Assembly (NCBI RefSeq): GCF_003688995.1
Contig: NZ_PENI01000005.1
Span: 310,001-374,000, forward strand
Direction: 5' to 3'
DNA: 64,000 nucleotides
Source of the DNA: Streptomyces shenzhenensis
GTDB lineage: Bacteria > Actinomycetota > Actinomycetes > Streptomycetales > Streptomycetaceae
Under the pieces are notes generated by a model. The model worked only from the letters and a program-made list of their open reading frames with translations, was not told the origin of the DNA and did not search any database. Position numbers and translations under genes: made by a program. Shown here piece by piece: positions 16,484-25,108 of this stretch (its first letter is position 1; each line of letters opens with the position of its first letter).

Positions 16484-19345
16484 TCACGCCAGCTGCCGCC
16501 GCACCAGCTCGTGCAGCCGCCCCCGGGCGTCGGCGAGCAGCTCGGCGGGCGGGCCCTGCTGGGTGATCCGGCCGTCCTCCATCACGATGATCCGGTCCGC
16601 GTCCAGCACCGTCGACAGCCGGTGCGCGATGACGATGCGCGTGGCGTTCAGCTTGCGCGTGCTCTCGATGACCGTGCGCTGGGTGTCGTTGTCCAGGGCG
16701 CTGGTCGCCTCGTCGAAGAACAGGATGCGCGGGCGCCGGATCAGGGCCTGGGCGATCATCAGCCGCTGCCGCTGGCCGCCGGAGACCGCGCCGCCGCCGG
16801 AGACGATCGTGTGCAGCCCCATCGGCATCCGCTTGATGTCCTCGGCGAGCCCCGCCAGCTCGGCCGCCGCCATCGCCTCCTCCGGCGTGTACGGCTCGGT
16901 GCCGCAGATGACGTCCAGGATCGACCCGGTGAACGGCTGGGCGTGCTGGAGGACCACCCCGCACTGGCGGCGCACGGCCGACTGGTCCAGCGCCGCCAGG
17001 TCCTGCCCGTCGTACAGCACACTGCCCGAGACCGGCCGGTCGAACCCGATCAGCAGCCTCAGCAGGGTGGACTTGCCGCACCCGCTCGGGCCGACGACGG
17101 CGACGAACTCGCCCGGCCGCACCTCGAACGACACGTCGTCGAGGACCAGCGGCCCGTCGTCCGCGTACCGGAAGGACAGCCGGCGGGTCTCCAGGGCGCC
17201 GGACAGCGGGCCCGGCCGGGTGCTCGCCGAGCGCACCTCGGGGGTCGCCTCCAGGACCGGCTTGATCTCCTCGAACAGCGGCAGCGCGGCCACCGCCGAG
17301 ACGAAGGAGCCGGTCAGCTGGGTGACCGAGGTCAGCACCATCGTCACCGAGGTGCTGAAGGTGAGGAAGTCCGCCGCCGACATCGTGCCCCGCGCCGGGC
17401 CCGCCAGCAGCATGAACATCAGCAGCGTGCACACCGGCAGATAGACCGCGCCCAGCACCGTCGAGACGTTCTTGATCCGGCCGACCTTCTGCTGGAGCTC
17501 CCGGCTGCGCGCGAACTCCCGCGCCCAGGCGGCGTACGCGTAGTTCTCGGCCGCCGCCACCCGCAGCTTGGGCAGGCCGCGCAGGGTCTGGAAGGCCTGG
17601 TTGTTCAGCTTGTTGCCGAGGACCACCAGCTGCCGCTGCCGGCGCACCTGCCACAGCCCGAGCCCCAGGAACACGGTCCCGATGACGACCAGCATGCCGA
17701 GCGCCGCCGTCGCCATCGACGGGCTGTACCAGAACAGCAGGCCCAGGTTGATCGCGCCGATCGTCACCGACTGCGCGACCACCGGACCGACGCCCGCCAG
17801 CAGCCGGCGGATCGCGCTGATGCCCATGGCCGCGCTCGCCAGCTCACCGGTGGAGCGCTGGGTGAAGAAACGGGTGGGCAGCCGCAGCAGCCGGTCCCAC
17901 ACGGCGGGCTGGAGCGTCGCCTCGATCCGGCCCTCGAGGCGCAGGACGGACAGGTTCTGCAGCAGCGTGAACGCCGCCGCCACCACACCGCTCACCAGCA
18001 CGGCCAGGCAGACCTGGACGATCAGGTCCGTCTGCGCCTTCGGTACGTACTCGCCGAGCACCTTGCCGGTCGCGATCGGCACCAGCGCGCCGATGGCCAC
18101 CGTCACCAGCCCCGCGAGGAGCAGCCCGAGCAGATCGGCGCGGGTGCCGTGCAGGCTGAACCGCAGCAGGCCGAGCGGCGAGAGACCCCGGTCGGGCAGC
18201 GGCCGGTAGAACATCACCGCGCGCGGCTCGAACTCCTCGGCGTTCGCCTTCTCGATCGGCGTCTCGCGGCCGGTGCCGGGATGGACGGCCACATAGCCGC
18301 CGCGCCGCCAGAGCAGCGCGACCGGTGCCCCCGACAGCGCCCGGTGCCCGACCAGCGGGCCCACGTTCTCCCGCCACCAGGGTCCGTACAGCCGCACGGT
18401 CCGGGTGCGCACCCGGGAGGCGAGGGCCACCCGCTCCACCGGGTCGAGGCGGTCGCTCTCGGTGCCGCTCTGCGCGGGCTCGGCGAGCCTGATCCCGGCC
18501 GCCTCGGCGACCAGCTTGCAGGCCGCGTACCCGGCGTCCGCGTCGGCGGCCGTGGTGCGGCGGGCCGAGCGCTTGCCGATGGCGGCGAGCAGCGTCCGGT
18601 CGGCGCGGGCCCGGACCTCCTCACCGGCCTTGATGCCGGCGGCCGCGCGCGTCTCATGGGTGCGCTCCAGCTGCTCGATCCACCGGTCGAGGGCGGTCAG
18701 CAGCCGGTACTGCTGGTCCACCACGGACTGCCACAGCGCCGGGTCCATCAGCAGATCGGCGGCGGCCTCGGCGCCGTACAGCGAGCCGTACTGCACGCTG
18801 CCCGGCGGCACCTGCATCCAGAACACATCGTCGTCCTCCCCCACGCTCGACATGACGCGGGCGGGGGGACCCCCAGGTGTGGCCGCGCGCTGCTCGGCCA
18901 TGGGCGCCTGGAAGAGGACGGACAGCCCGCGGCCCACGCCGAGGGCGACCGCGTACTCCAGCGGGCTGGTGGCGGGCGGGACGTACTGCGGGGTGCCGTA
19001 CTCGTCGTACGCCCAGGTCTCGGTGCCGGCGGGCTGGTACAGCTCGCGCAGGTTGATCCGGTGCACCACGCAGTCCCGCACCGGGCGGGCCACCAGGGTG
19101 TGCTGGGGTCCGGTGACCGGACCGAGCAGCAGCGCGCCCGCCTCCAGCCGGCCGAGGTGGTGCCAGTGGCCCTGCTGCGCGGCGTCCACCGCGAACAGGT
19201 CCAGGGCGCCGGCCGCGACCAGCCACAGCACCTGCGGGCCTTCCAGGTCGACACGGTTGAAGCCGGCGCAGTCCACGCGCGTGCCCAGCGAGCCGAGCGC
19301 ACCGAGCACGAGGTCGCCCTCGTACCCCTCCTGACCAGGCGTCAT
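16484..19345 (-). CDS. NHLP-type bacteriocin export ABC transporter, permease/ATPase
   Basis: This 953-residue protein belongs to the NHLM/NHLP export type. A long N-terminal cytoplasmic region (about 1-380, beta-rich and cyclic-nucleotide-binding-like near residues 30-100) is followed by an ABC exporter TM domain (about 400-690) and an ATPase with Walker A GPSGCGKST, signature VSGGQRQR and Walker B ILFFDEATSALD. It lacks a C39 peptidase. Its start lies 1 bp after the stop of the peptidase-containing transporter, so the two are co-expressed and may form a heteromeric or two-step exporter for the leader peptide encoded upstream. Export of a peptide is inferred from the cluster. Confidence 0.9.
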   Translation of the reverse strand: MTPGQEGYEGDLVLGALGSLGTRVDCAGFNRVDLEGPQVLWLVAAGALDLFAVDAAQQGHWHHLGRLEAGALLLGPVTGPQHTLVARPVRDCVVHRINLRELYQPAGTETWAYDEYGTPQYVPPATSPLEYAVALGVGRGLSVLFQAPMAEQRAATPGGPPARVMSSVGEDDDVFWMQVPPGSVQYGSLYGAEAAADLLMDPALWQSVVDQQYRLLTALDRWIEQLERTHETRAAAGIKAGEEVRARADRTLLAAIGKRSARRTTAADADAGYAACKLVAEAAGIRLAEPAQSGTESDRLDPVERVALASRVRTRTVRLYGPWWRENVGPLVGHRALSGAPVALLWRRGGYVAVHPGTGRETPIEKANAEEFEPRAVMFYRPLPDRGLSPLGLLRFSLHGTRADLLGLLLAGLVTVAIGALVPIATGKVLGEYVPKAQTDLIVQVCLAVLVSGVVAAAFTLLQNLSVLRLEGRIEATLQPAVWDRLLRLPTRFFTQRSTGELASAAMGISAIRRLLAGVGPVVAQSVTIGAINLGLLFWYSPSMATAALGMLVVIGTVFLGLGLWQVRRQRQLVVLGNKLNNQAFQTLRGLPKLRVAAAENYAYAAWAREFARSRELQQKVGRIKNVSTVLGAVYLPVCTLLMFMLLAGPARGTMSAADFLTFSTSVTMVLTSVTQLTGSFVSAVAALPLFEEIKPVLEATPEVRSASTRPGPLSGALETRRLSFRYADDGPLVLDDVSFEVRPGEFVAVVGPSGCGKSTLLRLLIGFDRPVSGSVLYDGQDLAALDQSAVRRQCGVVLQHAQPFTGSILDVICGTEPYTPEEAMAAAELAGLAEDIKRMPMGLHTIVSGGGAVSGGQRQRLMIAQALIRRPRILFFDEATSALDNDTQRTVIESTRKLNATRIVIAHRLSTVLDADRIIVMEDGRITQQGPPAELLADARGRLHELVRRQLA

Positions 19346-19346
19346 C

Positions 19347-21569
19347 TCATCGCTCCCGCACCAGTGCCGCGTACGCGCCGGCGCGCGCCACCAGTTCCTC
19401 GTGCCGCCCGCGCTCGACGACCGTGCCGTGCTGGAGCACCACGATCTCGTCGCTGTCGCGGACCGTGCTCAGCCGGTGCGCGATCACCACGCAGGCGCAG
19501 CCGCGCCGGCGCAGGTTGTCCATCACGACCAGCTCGGTCTCCGCGTCCAGCGCGCTGGTCACCTCGTCCAGCACCAGGATGCTGGGCCGGCGCACCAACG
19601 CCCGTGCGATCTCCAGGCGTTGGCGCTGCCCGCCGGAGAAGTTGTGGCCGTCCTGCTCGACCCTGCTGCGGATGCCGCCCGGGCGGCGCATCACCACGTC
19701 GTACAGGGCCGCGTCCTGCAGCGCCTCCACCACGGCCTCGTCCGGGATCGAGGGATCCCACAGGGCCACGTTGTCCCGGACCGAGCCCTCGAAGAGGAAC
19801 ACGTCCTGGTCCACGAAGGAGACCGAGGAGGCCAGCGCCCCGCGCGGAATGTCCTCGAGGCGGCGGCCGTCGATGCGGATCACGCCGTCCCACGGGGCGT
19901 ACAGGCCCGAGATCAGCCGGGACACGGTGGACTTGCCGCTGCCGGAGCCGCCCACCAGGGCCACCTGCTGCCCCGGGCCCACGGTCAGGTCGAAGCCGCT
20001 CAACAGCGGCTTGTCCAGCGGGCTGTAGCCGAACGTCACGTTCTCCAGCTCGACGTGCCCGCGCAGCCGGCGCGTGGAGTCGCCGGAGCCCGGCCTGGCG
20101 TAGAGCGGATCGGCCTGGAAGTTCTCCACGTCCTTCAGCCGGGCCACGTCGGCCGCGAAGTCCTGGATGCGGCCCGCCACGCCGTTGAGCCGGGTGAGCG
20201 GCGCCGTGAAGCGGGCCACCAGCGCCTGGAACGCGACCAGCAGACCGACCGAGATATGGCCCTCGACCGCCCGCATACCGCCGATCCACAGGATCAGCGC
20301 GCTGTTGAAGGTGGCCAGCGTCGGCGCGACCACCCCCAGCCACGCGCTCGGCACCCCGAGCCGCTGCTGCTCCTCCAGCGTGGTGGCGTGCTGCCCGGCC
20401 CACTTGCGGAAGTAGCCGTCCTCGCCGCCGGTCGCCTTCATCGTCTCGATCAACTGCAGCCCGGTGTACGACGTGTTGGTCAGCCGCGCGGTGTCCGCCC
20501 GCAGCTTCGCCGTGCGGGTCGCGCGCAGCCGTACGACCAGCCGCATCGCCACCACGTTGAGCAGCGCCACACCGATGCCGACGAACGTCAGCTGCGGGTC
20601 GTAGGTATAGAGCAGCACGGCGTACAGCACGACCACGACGGCGTCCACGCCCGCCGCCGCGAGGTCGCGGGCGAGGGTCTCGGCGACCTGGTCGTTGGAC
20701 TGCAGCCGCTGCACCAGGTCGGCGGGGGAGCGCTGGGAGAAGAACGTGACCGGCAGCCGCAGCAGATGGCGCAGGAAGCGGGCGCTGGACAGGGTGGAGG
20801 AGATGATCCGGCCGTGCAGCAGGTTGGCCTGCTGGAGCCAGGTCAGCACCAGGGTGAGCAGCACACAGGTGGCCATCGAGGTGAACAGCACACCGAGCAG
20901 CGAGGTCTGGCCGCCGATGAGGAACATGTCGATGTAGGTGCGGCTGAGCGCGGGCACGGCCGCGCCGACCGCGACCAGCAGCAGGCTGGCCAGCACGGCG
21001 GCGGGCAGGGCGCCCGCGGTGCCGCGCAGCCGGGCCGGCATCGCGCCGAGCACACCGGGACGGCGGCCGCCCTTGCTGAAGCCGTCGCCCGGTTCCATCA
21101 CCAGCACCACGCCGGTGAAGCTGCCGTCGAACTCCTCCATGGGCACGAACCGGCGGCCCTTGGCGGGGTCGTTGATGTACACCCCGCGCCGGCCGAAGCG
21201 GCGGCCCATGCCGTCGTAGACGACGTAGTGGTTGAACTCCCAGAACAGGACGGCCGGTGCCGCGACCTTGGCGAGCGCGGCCAGGTCCATCTGCATGCCC
21301 TTGGCCGTCAGACCGTAACTCCGGGCCGCTTTCAGCAGATTGGAGGCGCGCGAGCCGTCGCGGGAGACGCCGCAGGCGATGCGCAGCTCCTCCAGCGGCA
21401 CATGCCTGTCGTAGTGACCGAGGACCATGGCGAGGGAGGCGGCGCCGCACTCGACGGCCTCCATCTGGAGCACCGAGGGGGTGCGGACCGCGCCGCCGGC
21501 GGGCTTGGGGACCGGCCGCTTCGGCGGAGCGGCGCGCCGGCGGCCACGGGATTCCTGGGTCGTGCTCAC
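19347..21569 (-). CDS. C39 peptidase-containing ABC transporter (peptide maturation and export)
   Basis: This 740-residue protein begins with a C39 peptidase domain (about 30-165): the catalytic Cys lies in VECGAASLAMV and the His in FNHYVVYDG. An exporter TM domain (about 190-470) and an ATPase follow (GGSGSGKST, FSGGQRQR, ILVLDEVTSALD). C39 domains cut leader peptides after Gly-Gly, which matches the peptide gene upstream. The GTG start at 21567-21569 overlaps the stop of the HlyD-like gene by 4 bp. The frame stays open upstream, but that part is in the HlyD gene and not conserved. Confidence 0.93.
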   Translation of the reverse strand: MSTTQESRGRRRAAPPKRPVPKPAGGAVRTPSVLQMEAVECGAASLAMVLGHYDRHVPLEELRIACGVSRDGSRASNLLKAARSYGLTAKGMQMDLAALAKVAAPAVLFWEFNHYVVYDGMGRRFGRRGVYINDPAKGRRFVPMEEFDGSFTGVVLVMEPGDGFSKGGRRPGVLGAMPARLRGTAGALPAAVLASLLLVAVGAAVPALSRTYIDMFLIGGQTSLLGVLFTSMATCVLLTLVLTWLQQANLLHGRIISSTLSSARFLRHLLRLPVTFFSQRSPADLVQRLQSNDQVAETLARDLAAAGVDAVVVVLYAVLLYTYDPQLTFVGIGVALLNVVAMRLVVRLRATRTAKLRADTARLTNTSYTGLQLIETMKATGGEDGYFRKWAGQHATTLEEQQRLGVPSAWLGVVAPTLATFNSALILWIGGMRAVEGHISVGLLVAFQALVARFTAPLTRLNGVAGRIQDFAADVARLKDVENFQADPLYARPGSGDSTRRLRGHVELENVTFGYSPLDKPLLSGFDLTVGPGQQVALVGGSGSGKSTVSRLISGLYAPWDGVIRIDGRRLEDIPRGALASSVSFVDQDVFLFEGSVRDNVALWDPSIPDEAVVEALQDAALYDVVMRRPGGIRSRVEQDGHNFSGGQRQRLEIARALVRRPSILVLDEVTSALDAETELVVMDNLRRRGCACVVIAHRLSTVRDSDEIVVLQHGTVVERGRHEELVARAGAYAALVRER

Positions 21570-22369
21570 GGCAGCAGCCAATCGACGGGACGCTGGTCGG
21601 CCAGCTTGACCGAGGCGGAGGCGAGGGTCATGGAGTCGAGCCCGAACGGTGGCCCGCCGGACGTGGACCAGCTGAGACCGCTCTTCGTCGCCGATCTGTC
21701 GAGCGTGACCAGGACGGCCACCGGGCGGCCCTCGCGGGTGAACTGCTCGCCCAGCTGGCTGTCGCCGAGGAAGGCCGCGATGGACTGGGCGGACTGGGCC
21801 GTGCGGTCCACCGACTTCACATGGCCGCGCAGCACGCCGTACTCCTGTGTGGGCACCGACGACACGGTCAGGTCGACGGGGGCCTTCGCCGGGATGGCGG
21901 CGGCGTTCCCGGCGGGCACGTACACCGTCGCGTACAGCGGGTCCGAGGCGCGGGCGACCTTCTCCACGGCGGCGACGTTCGCGCCGGTGCCGATGATCTG
22001 CCCGATGGTGGCGGCGAGCATGGTGACCCGGCCCGGCGCGACCGTGCGCACGACCGAATCGCCCTTGCTCGTACGGACCTTCAGCACGGGCGCCGCGGCG
22101 GGCAGCCGCTCGCCCTGCCGGGCAAGGACGGCGGTGACCTGACCCGCGACCGGGCTCTGCAGGATGTAACTGCCCTGCCCGTGCGTGAGGATGGCGGGCG
22201 CGCCGACCGTGGAGGCGACCGAGCCGGTCACCGCCCACACGGCGGCCGCCGCCAGCACGACGAGTGTGACGGACAGCGCGAGCCAGCCCTGCGGGCGGGC
22301 GAGGCGCACCGGAAGGTCCAGCTCCTCCGGCGACTGGAGCTTGGCGAGGGCCTGTTGGCGGAACTGCAC
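21566..22369 (-). CDS. HlyD-like adaptor of the NHLP export system
   Basis: This 267-residue protein has one N-terminal TM helix (about 30-52, LSVTLVVLAAAAVWAV), then a lipoyl-like hairpin (SPVAGQVTAVLARQGERL) and a beta-barrel region, as in membrane-fusion proteins. It would span the membrane and help the two ABC proteins move the peptide. The GTG start at 22367-22369 is backed by GGGA about 8 nt upstream; the longer frame from ATG 22465 runs into the terminator hairpin and is unlikely. It overlaps the next gene by 4 bp. Confidence 0.85.
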   Translation of the reverse strand: MQFRQQALAKLQSPEELDLPVRLARPQGWLALSVTLVVLAAAAVWAVTGSVASTVGAPAILTHGQGSYILQSPVAGQVTAVLARQGERLPAAAPVLKVRTSKGDSVVRTVAPGRVTMLAATIGQIIGTGANVAAVEKVARASDPLYATVYVPAGNAAAIPAKAPVDLTVSSVPTQEYGVLRGHVKSVDRTAQSAQSIAAFLGDSQLGEQFTREGRPVAVLVTLDRSATKSGLSWSTSGGPPFGLDSMTLASASVKLADQRPVDWLLP

Positions 22370-22424
22370 GGAACTTCCCTCACCTGCGAGGAGACTCGGG
22401 CACGGCGGACTGCGCAACGCCGGA

Positions 22425-22457
22425 GAGTCCCGGAGCCGTCGGACGGCTCCGGGACTC
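22425..22457 (-). terminator. Strong hairpin between precursor and transporter genes
   Basis: A perfect 15-bp stem (GAGTCCCGGAGCCGT and its complement) with a 3-nt loop lies 18 bp after the precursor stop codon. It probably works as a partial terminator or processing site that gives far more precursor than transporter mRNA, as in many bacteriocin operons. Confidence 0.75.
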
Positions 22458-22475
22458 GGCGGCAACCAGGTGCGA

Positions 22476-22691
22476 TCAGAGACCGGCGACCAGGTTGGTG
22501 ACCGGCTGGGTGTTCAGGCCGGTGATGCCCTCGACGGTGCCGACGGCGGTGTTGACCAGGCCGGAGACCGGCACGACGCCGTCCACCAGGCCGGTCACGG
22601 TGCCGACGGCGTTCAGCGCGAGGCCACCGGAGACGTTGTCCAGCTCGGCGTCGGAGATCTCGGCGGTCTCAACCTGGGGGGTGGAGTTCAT
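22476..22691 (-). CDS. Gly-Gly leader precursor peptide with Cys-free core
   Basis: This 71-residue peptide has an acidic leader (about 1-23) ending in ELDNVSGG, the type of leader seen in type A2 lantipeptide precursors of Streptomyces. The 48-residue core (24-71) is hydrophobic, has no Cys, one Ser and seven Thr, and a net negative charge. It contains an imperfect repeat: AVGTVTGLVDG...VPVSGLV and AVGTVEGITGL...QPVTNLV. Without Cys no lanthionine can form, and no modification enzyme is nearby. The product may be an unmodified secreted peptide. ATG 22689-22691 follows AAGGGA. It is the first gene of the four-gene export unit. Confidence 0.8.
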   Translation of the reverse strand: MNSTPQVETAEISDAELDNVSGGLALNAVGTVTGLVDGVVPVSGLVNTAVGTVEGITGLNTQPVTNLVAGL

Positions 22692-22927
22692 GTGGGAATT
22701 CCCTTCGTACGGATATTCACAAGGGGGAGAGCGGCCCCCTCTGGGGACGGCCGCGGCCACGGGCGCCGGGCGCCCGTCTCCGGGAGCCCCGCAGGACCCC
22801 CGCGGTGCGTTGGATCAAAGCACGCACGCGGCTCGCCCTTCCAATCAATCGCCTTTCCCACCAGGGCAGTTGGGCCGTGCACGGGCTCGTGCGGTGCAGG
22901 TGCGGGCACGGCTTGTCGGCGACTCCT

Positions 22928-23448
22928 TCACATGCGGCACGGCATCGGTGCACAGGAGCACTTGCACCCGCCGCGCGGATTCCGGCACTCCGCGCCAAAG
23001 GCGCGAGAGGGGGCGCGCGATTGTGCAGATCCGCTGGTTCCCGTGACCCGCTTGGGCAATCGATGTGCAGATTCCCTGAACCGGGGATTCGGCCGGCCGT
23101 CCTGAACGGATGGTGATCGGCCGGACACCGAGCGTGCCGGTTCGGTGGGCACCGTCGCGATCAGGACATCCGAACCCGGCACCGCCCGCCGGAACGACGT
23201 CGGCTGCCGCACCGACGCCATCGGCGCGAAGGCGCCGCGCGCCGCCGAGAGGGCGATCACCGTCGCGGTGCCGGCGGCGGCCGCCAGCGCCCGCCCGACG
23301 GTCCGCCGCCCTCCCGGGGCAGCCGCTTCGACCAGGGCGGACGCCAGGCGGCACGGTTCTCGCCCACCGCCTCGGCCGACAGTCCGAGAGCGAGCACCCG
23401 GGGCGCGAAGCCGACGGAGTGGATCTTGTCGGTTTCGGCGGTGGTCAT
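22928..23448 (-). pseudogene. Possible frameshifted remnant of a small membrane protein gene
   Basis: On the minus strand an ORF starts MTTAETDKIHSVGFAPRVLA and runs to LPREGG. After a shift to another frame the reading continues RRTVGRALAAAAGTATVIALSA with a membrane-like segment, then SFRRAVPGSDVLIATVPTE. The two pieces together look more natural than either alone. No homologue is recognised. The region 22692-23638 otherwise holds only promoters, including that of the precursor peptide, so this could be a decayed gene of the export cluster or chance. Confidence 0.25.
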
Positions 23449-23638
23449 CGTCCTATGGGGGATTGTTCCCGGGCGCGCCCGGCGGCCCGCGCCGCGTGGC
23501 CGATTCGCCCATGCGTACGGCGAGTTGGCGGATGTGTTTGAACGCGCCGCACGACCCGTCCGTACCTAGGGCCAGCCAGGCACCCCCGTTCAACTGCCCG
23601 ACAGCGGCAGAGACCCCGTCCCCAGGAGGTCGAGAAGG

Positions 23639-25024
23639 TTGAGTCACAAGCGAATTCCGAAGCGCAAGGCCGCGATCGCGGTGGGTGGTGTCGCGGCGCT
23701 CGGCGCGGCGGCCCTCCTGCTGCCGAACGCCAACGCGTCCCAGGACGACGAGGCCGCCGGCGCGGCCCCCCGGACCCTGAAGGCGGCCGACGCCTCGGAC
23801 CTCGCCGCGCAGTTGAGCAGCCTGCTCGGCGACGCCTTCGCCGGCTCCTACTACGACAGCGGCAGCCAGCAGCTCGTCATCAACGTGGTCAGCGGCGACA
23901 ACAACGTGATCGTCCAGGCGAAGAAGGCCGGCGCGGTCGTCCGTCAGGTCGACAACAGCACGGCCCAACTGCAGTCCGCCGCACGGACGCTGCGGACCGA
24001 GGCGACCATCCCCGGCACCTCCTGGGCCGTCGACCCGCGGACGAACCGGATCCAGGTCACCGCCGACAGCACGGTCACCGGCGCCGCGTGGGACAGACTG
24101 GAGTCGACCGTCCAGGGCCTCGGTTCCGGCATGGCCACCATCAAGAAGTCCGCGGGCACCTTCAAGACCTTCGTCTCGGGCGGTGACGCCGTCTTCTCGC
24201 AGGTGCAGGGCGGCGCCGTCCGCTGCTCCCTCGGCTTCAACGTCACCGCGTCCGACGGCAGTCCCGCCTTCCTGACGGCGGGTCACTGCGGGGTCGCCGC
24301 CGAGAACTGGTCCGACTCCGAGACCGGTCAGCCGATCGCCACCGTGGACCAGGCGACCTTCCCAGGCGAGGGCGACTTCTCGCTGGTCACCTACGACGAC
24401 GCCACCACGCAGGCACCCAGCGAGGTGAACGTCGGAGGCGGGCAGAGCGTGCAGATCGCCCAGGCCGCCGAGGCCACCGTCGGCCAGGCGGTGCTCCGGA
24501 TGGGTTCGACGACCGGTCTGCGCGACGGCACGGTCACCGGGCTGGACGCGACCGTGAACTTCCAGAGCGAGACCGACCCCAGTGGCGTGGACACCGTCAC
24601 CGGCCTGATACAGACGGACGTGTGCGCCGAACCCGGCGACAGCGGCGGGCCGTTGTTCACCCAGGACGGCAGCGCGCTCGGTCTCACCTCCGGCGGCAGC
24701 GGCGACTGCACCAGCGGCGGCGAGACCTTCTTCCAGCCGGTGACCACCGCCCTCCAGGCGACCGGCGCGACACTCGGCGCCGGCGGCGCGGCTGACCAGA
24801 ACGGCGGCGGCGAGCAGGCGGGCGGCGACGGGGTCGGCGGCGACGGGGCGGGCGGCGCGGCCGACCCGTCGGCCCCCGCGGACGACCCGTCCGGCGCGGG
24901 CGACGCGATGGGCGGCGGTCAGCCAGGCGCGGGCGACCAGTCCGGTACCGGTGAGCAGTCCGGTACCGACGACCAGTCCGGCACCGGGGCGCACGCCGGC
25001 GCGTCCCGCTCCAGGAACCACTGA
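23639..25024 (+). CDS. Secreted S1-family (streptogrisin-like) serine protease with Gly-rich tail
   Basis: This 461-residue preproprotease has a signal peptide (about 1-34), a propeptide (about 35-175, with SWAVDPRTN near its end as in alpha-lytic-type pro regions) and a catalytic domain. The triad is His in TAGHCG (about 216), Asp in GEGDFSLV (about 245) and Ser in GDSGGP (about 335). The last 80 residues are Gly/Asp/Gln/Ser-rich (QSGTGEQSGTDDQSG repeats) without a membrane anchor. It should be a secreted endopeptidase. The best start is TTG 23639, with AGGAGG about 10 nt upstream; no ATG lies nearby. The subtilisin inhibitor at 13421 may control such enzymes. A terminator follows. Confidence 0.92.
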   Translation: MSHKRIPKRKAAIAVGGVAALGAAALLLPNANASQDDEAAGAAPRTLKAADASDLAAQLSSLLGDAFAGSYYDSGSQQLVINVVSGDNNVIVQAKKAGAVVRQVDNSTAQLQSAARTLRTEATIPGTSWAVDPRTNRIQVTADSTVTGAAWDRLESTVQGLGSGMATIKKSAGTFKTFVSGGDAVFSQVQGGAVRCSLGFNVTASDGSPAFLTAGHCGVAAENWSDSETGQPIATVDQATFPGEGDFSLVTYDDATTQAPSEVNVGGGQSVQIAQAAEATVGQAVLRMGSTTGLRDGTVTGLDATVNFQSETDPSGVDTVTGLIQTDVCAEPGDSGGPLFTQDGSALGLTSGGSGDCTSGGETFFQPVTTALQATGATLGAGGAADQNGGGEQAGGDGVGGDGAGGAADPSAPADDPSGAGDAMGGGQPGAGDQSGTGEQSGTDDQSGTGAHAGASRSRNH

Positions 25025-25060
25025 TCGGCCTACCCGCGGTTCCGGTCGACGGTGGACGGT

Positions 25061-25084
25061 CCGGCCCTCCGGCGGGAGGGCCGG
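25061..25084. terminator. Bidirectional hairpin terminator
   Basis: CCGGCCCTCC-GGCG-GGAGGGCCGG forms a perfect 10-bp stem with a 4-nt loop between the convergent protease and phosphatase genes. Confidence 0.75.
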
Positions 25085-25108
25085 GCCGCGTCGCGTGCCG
25101 GCCGTGGC

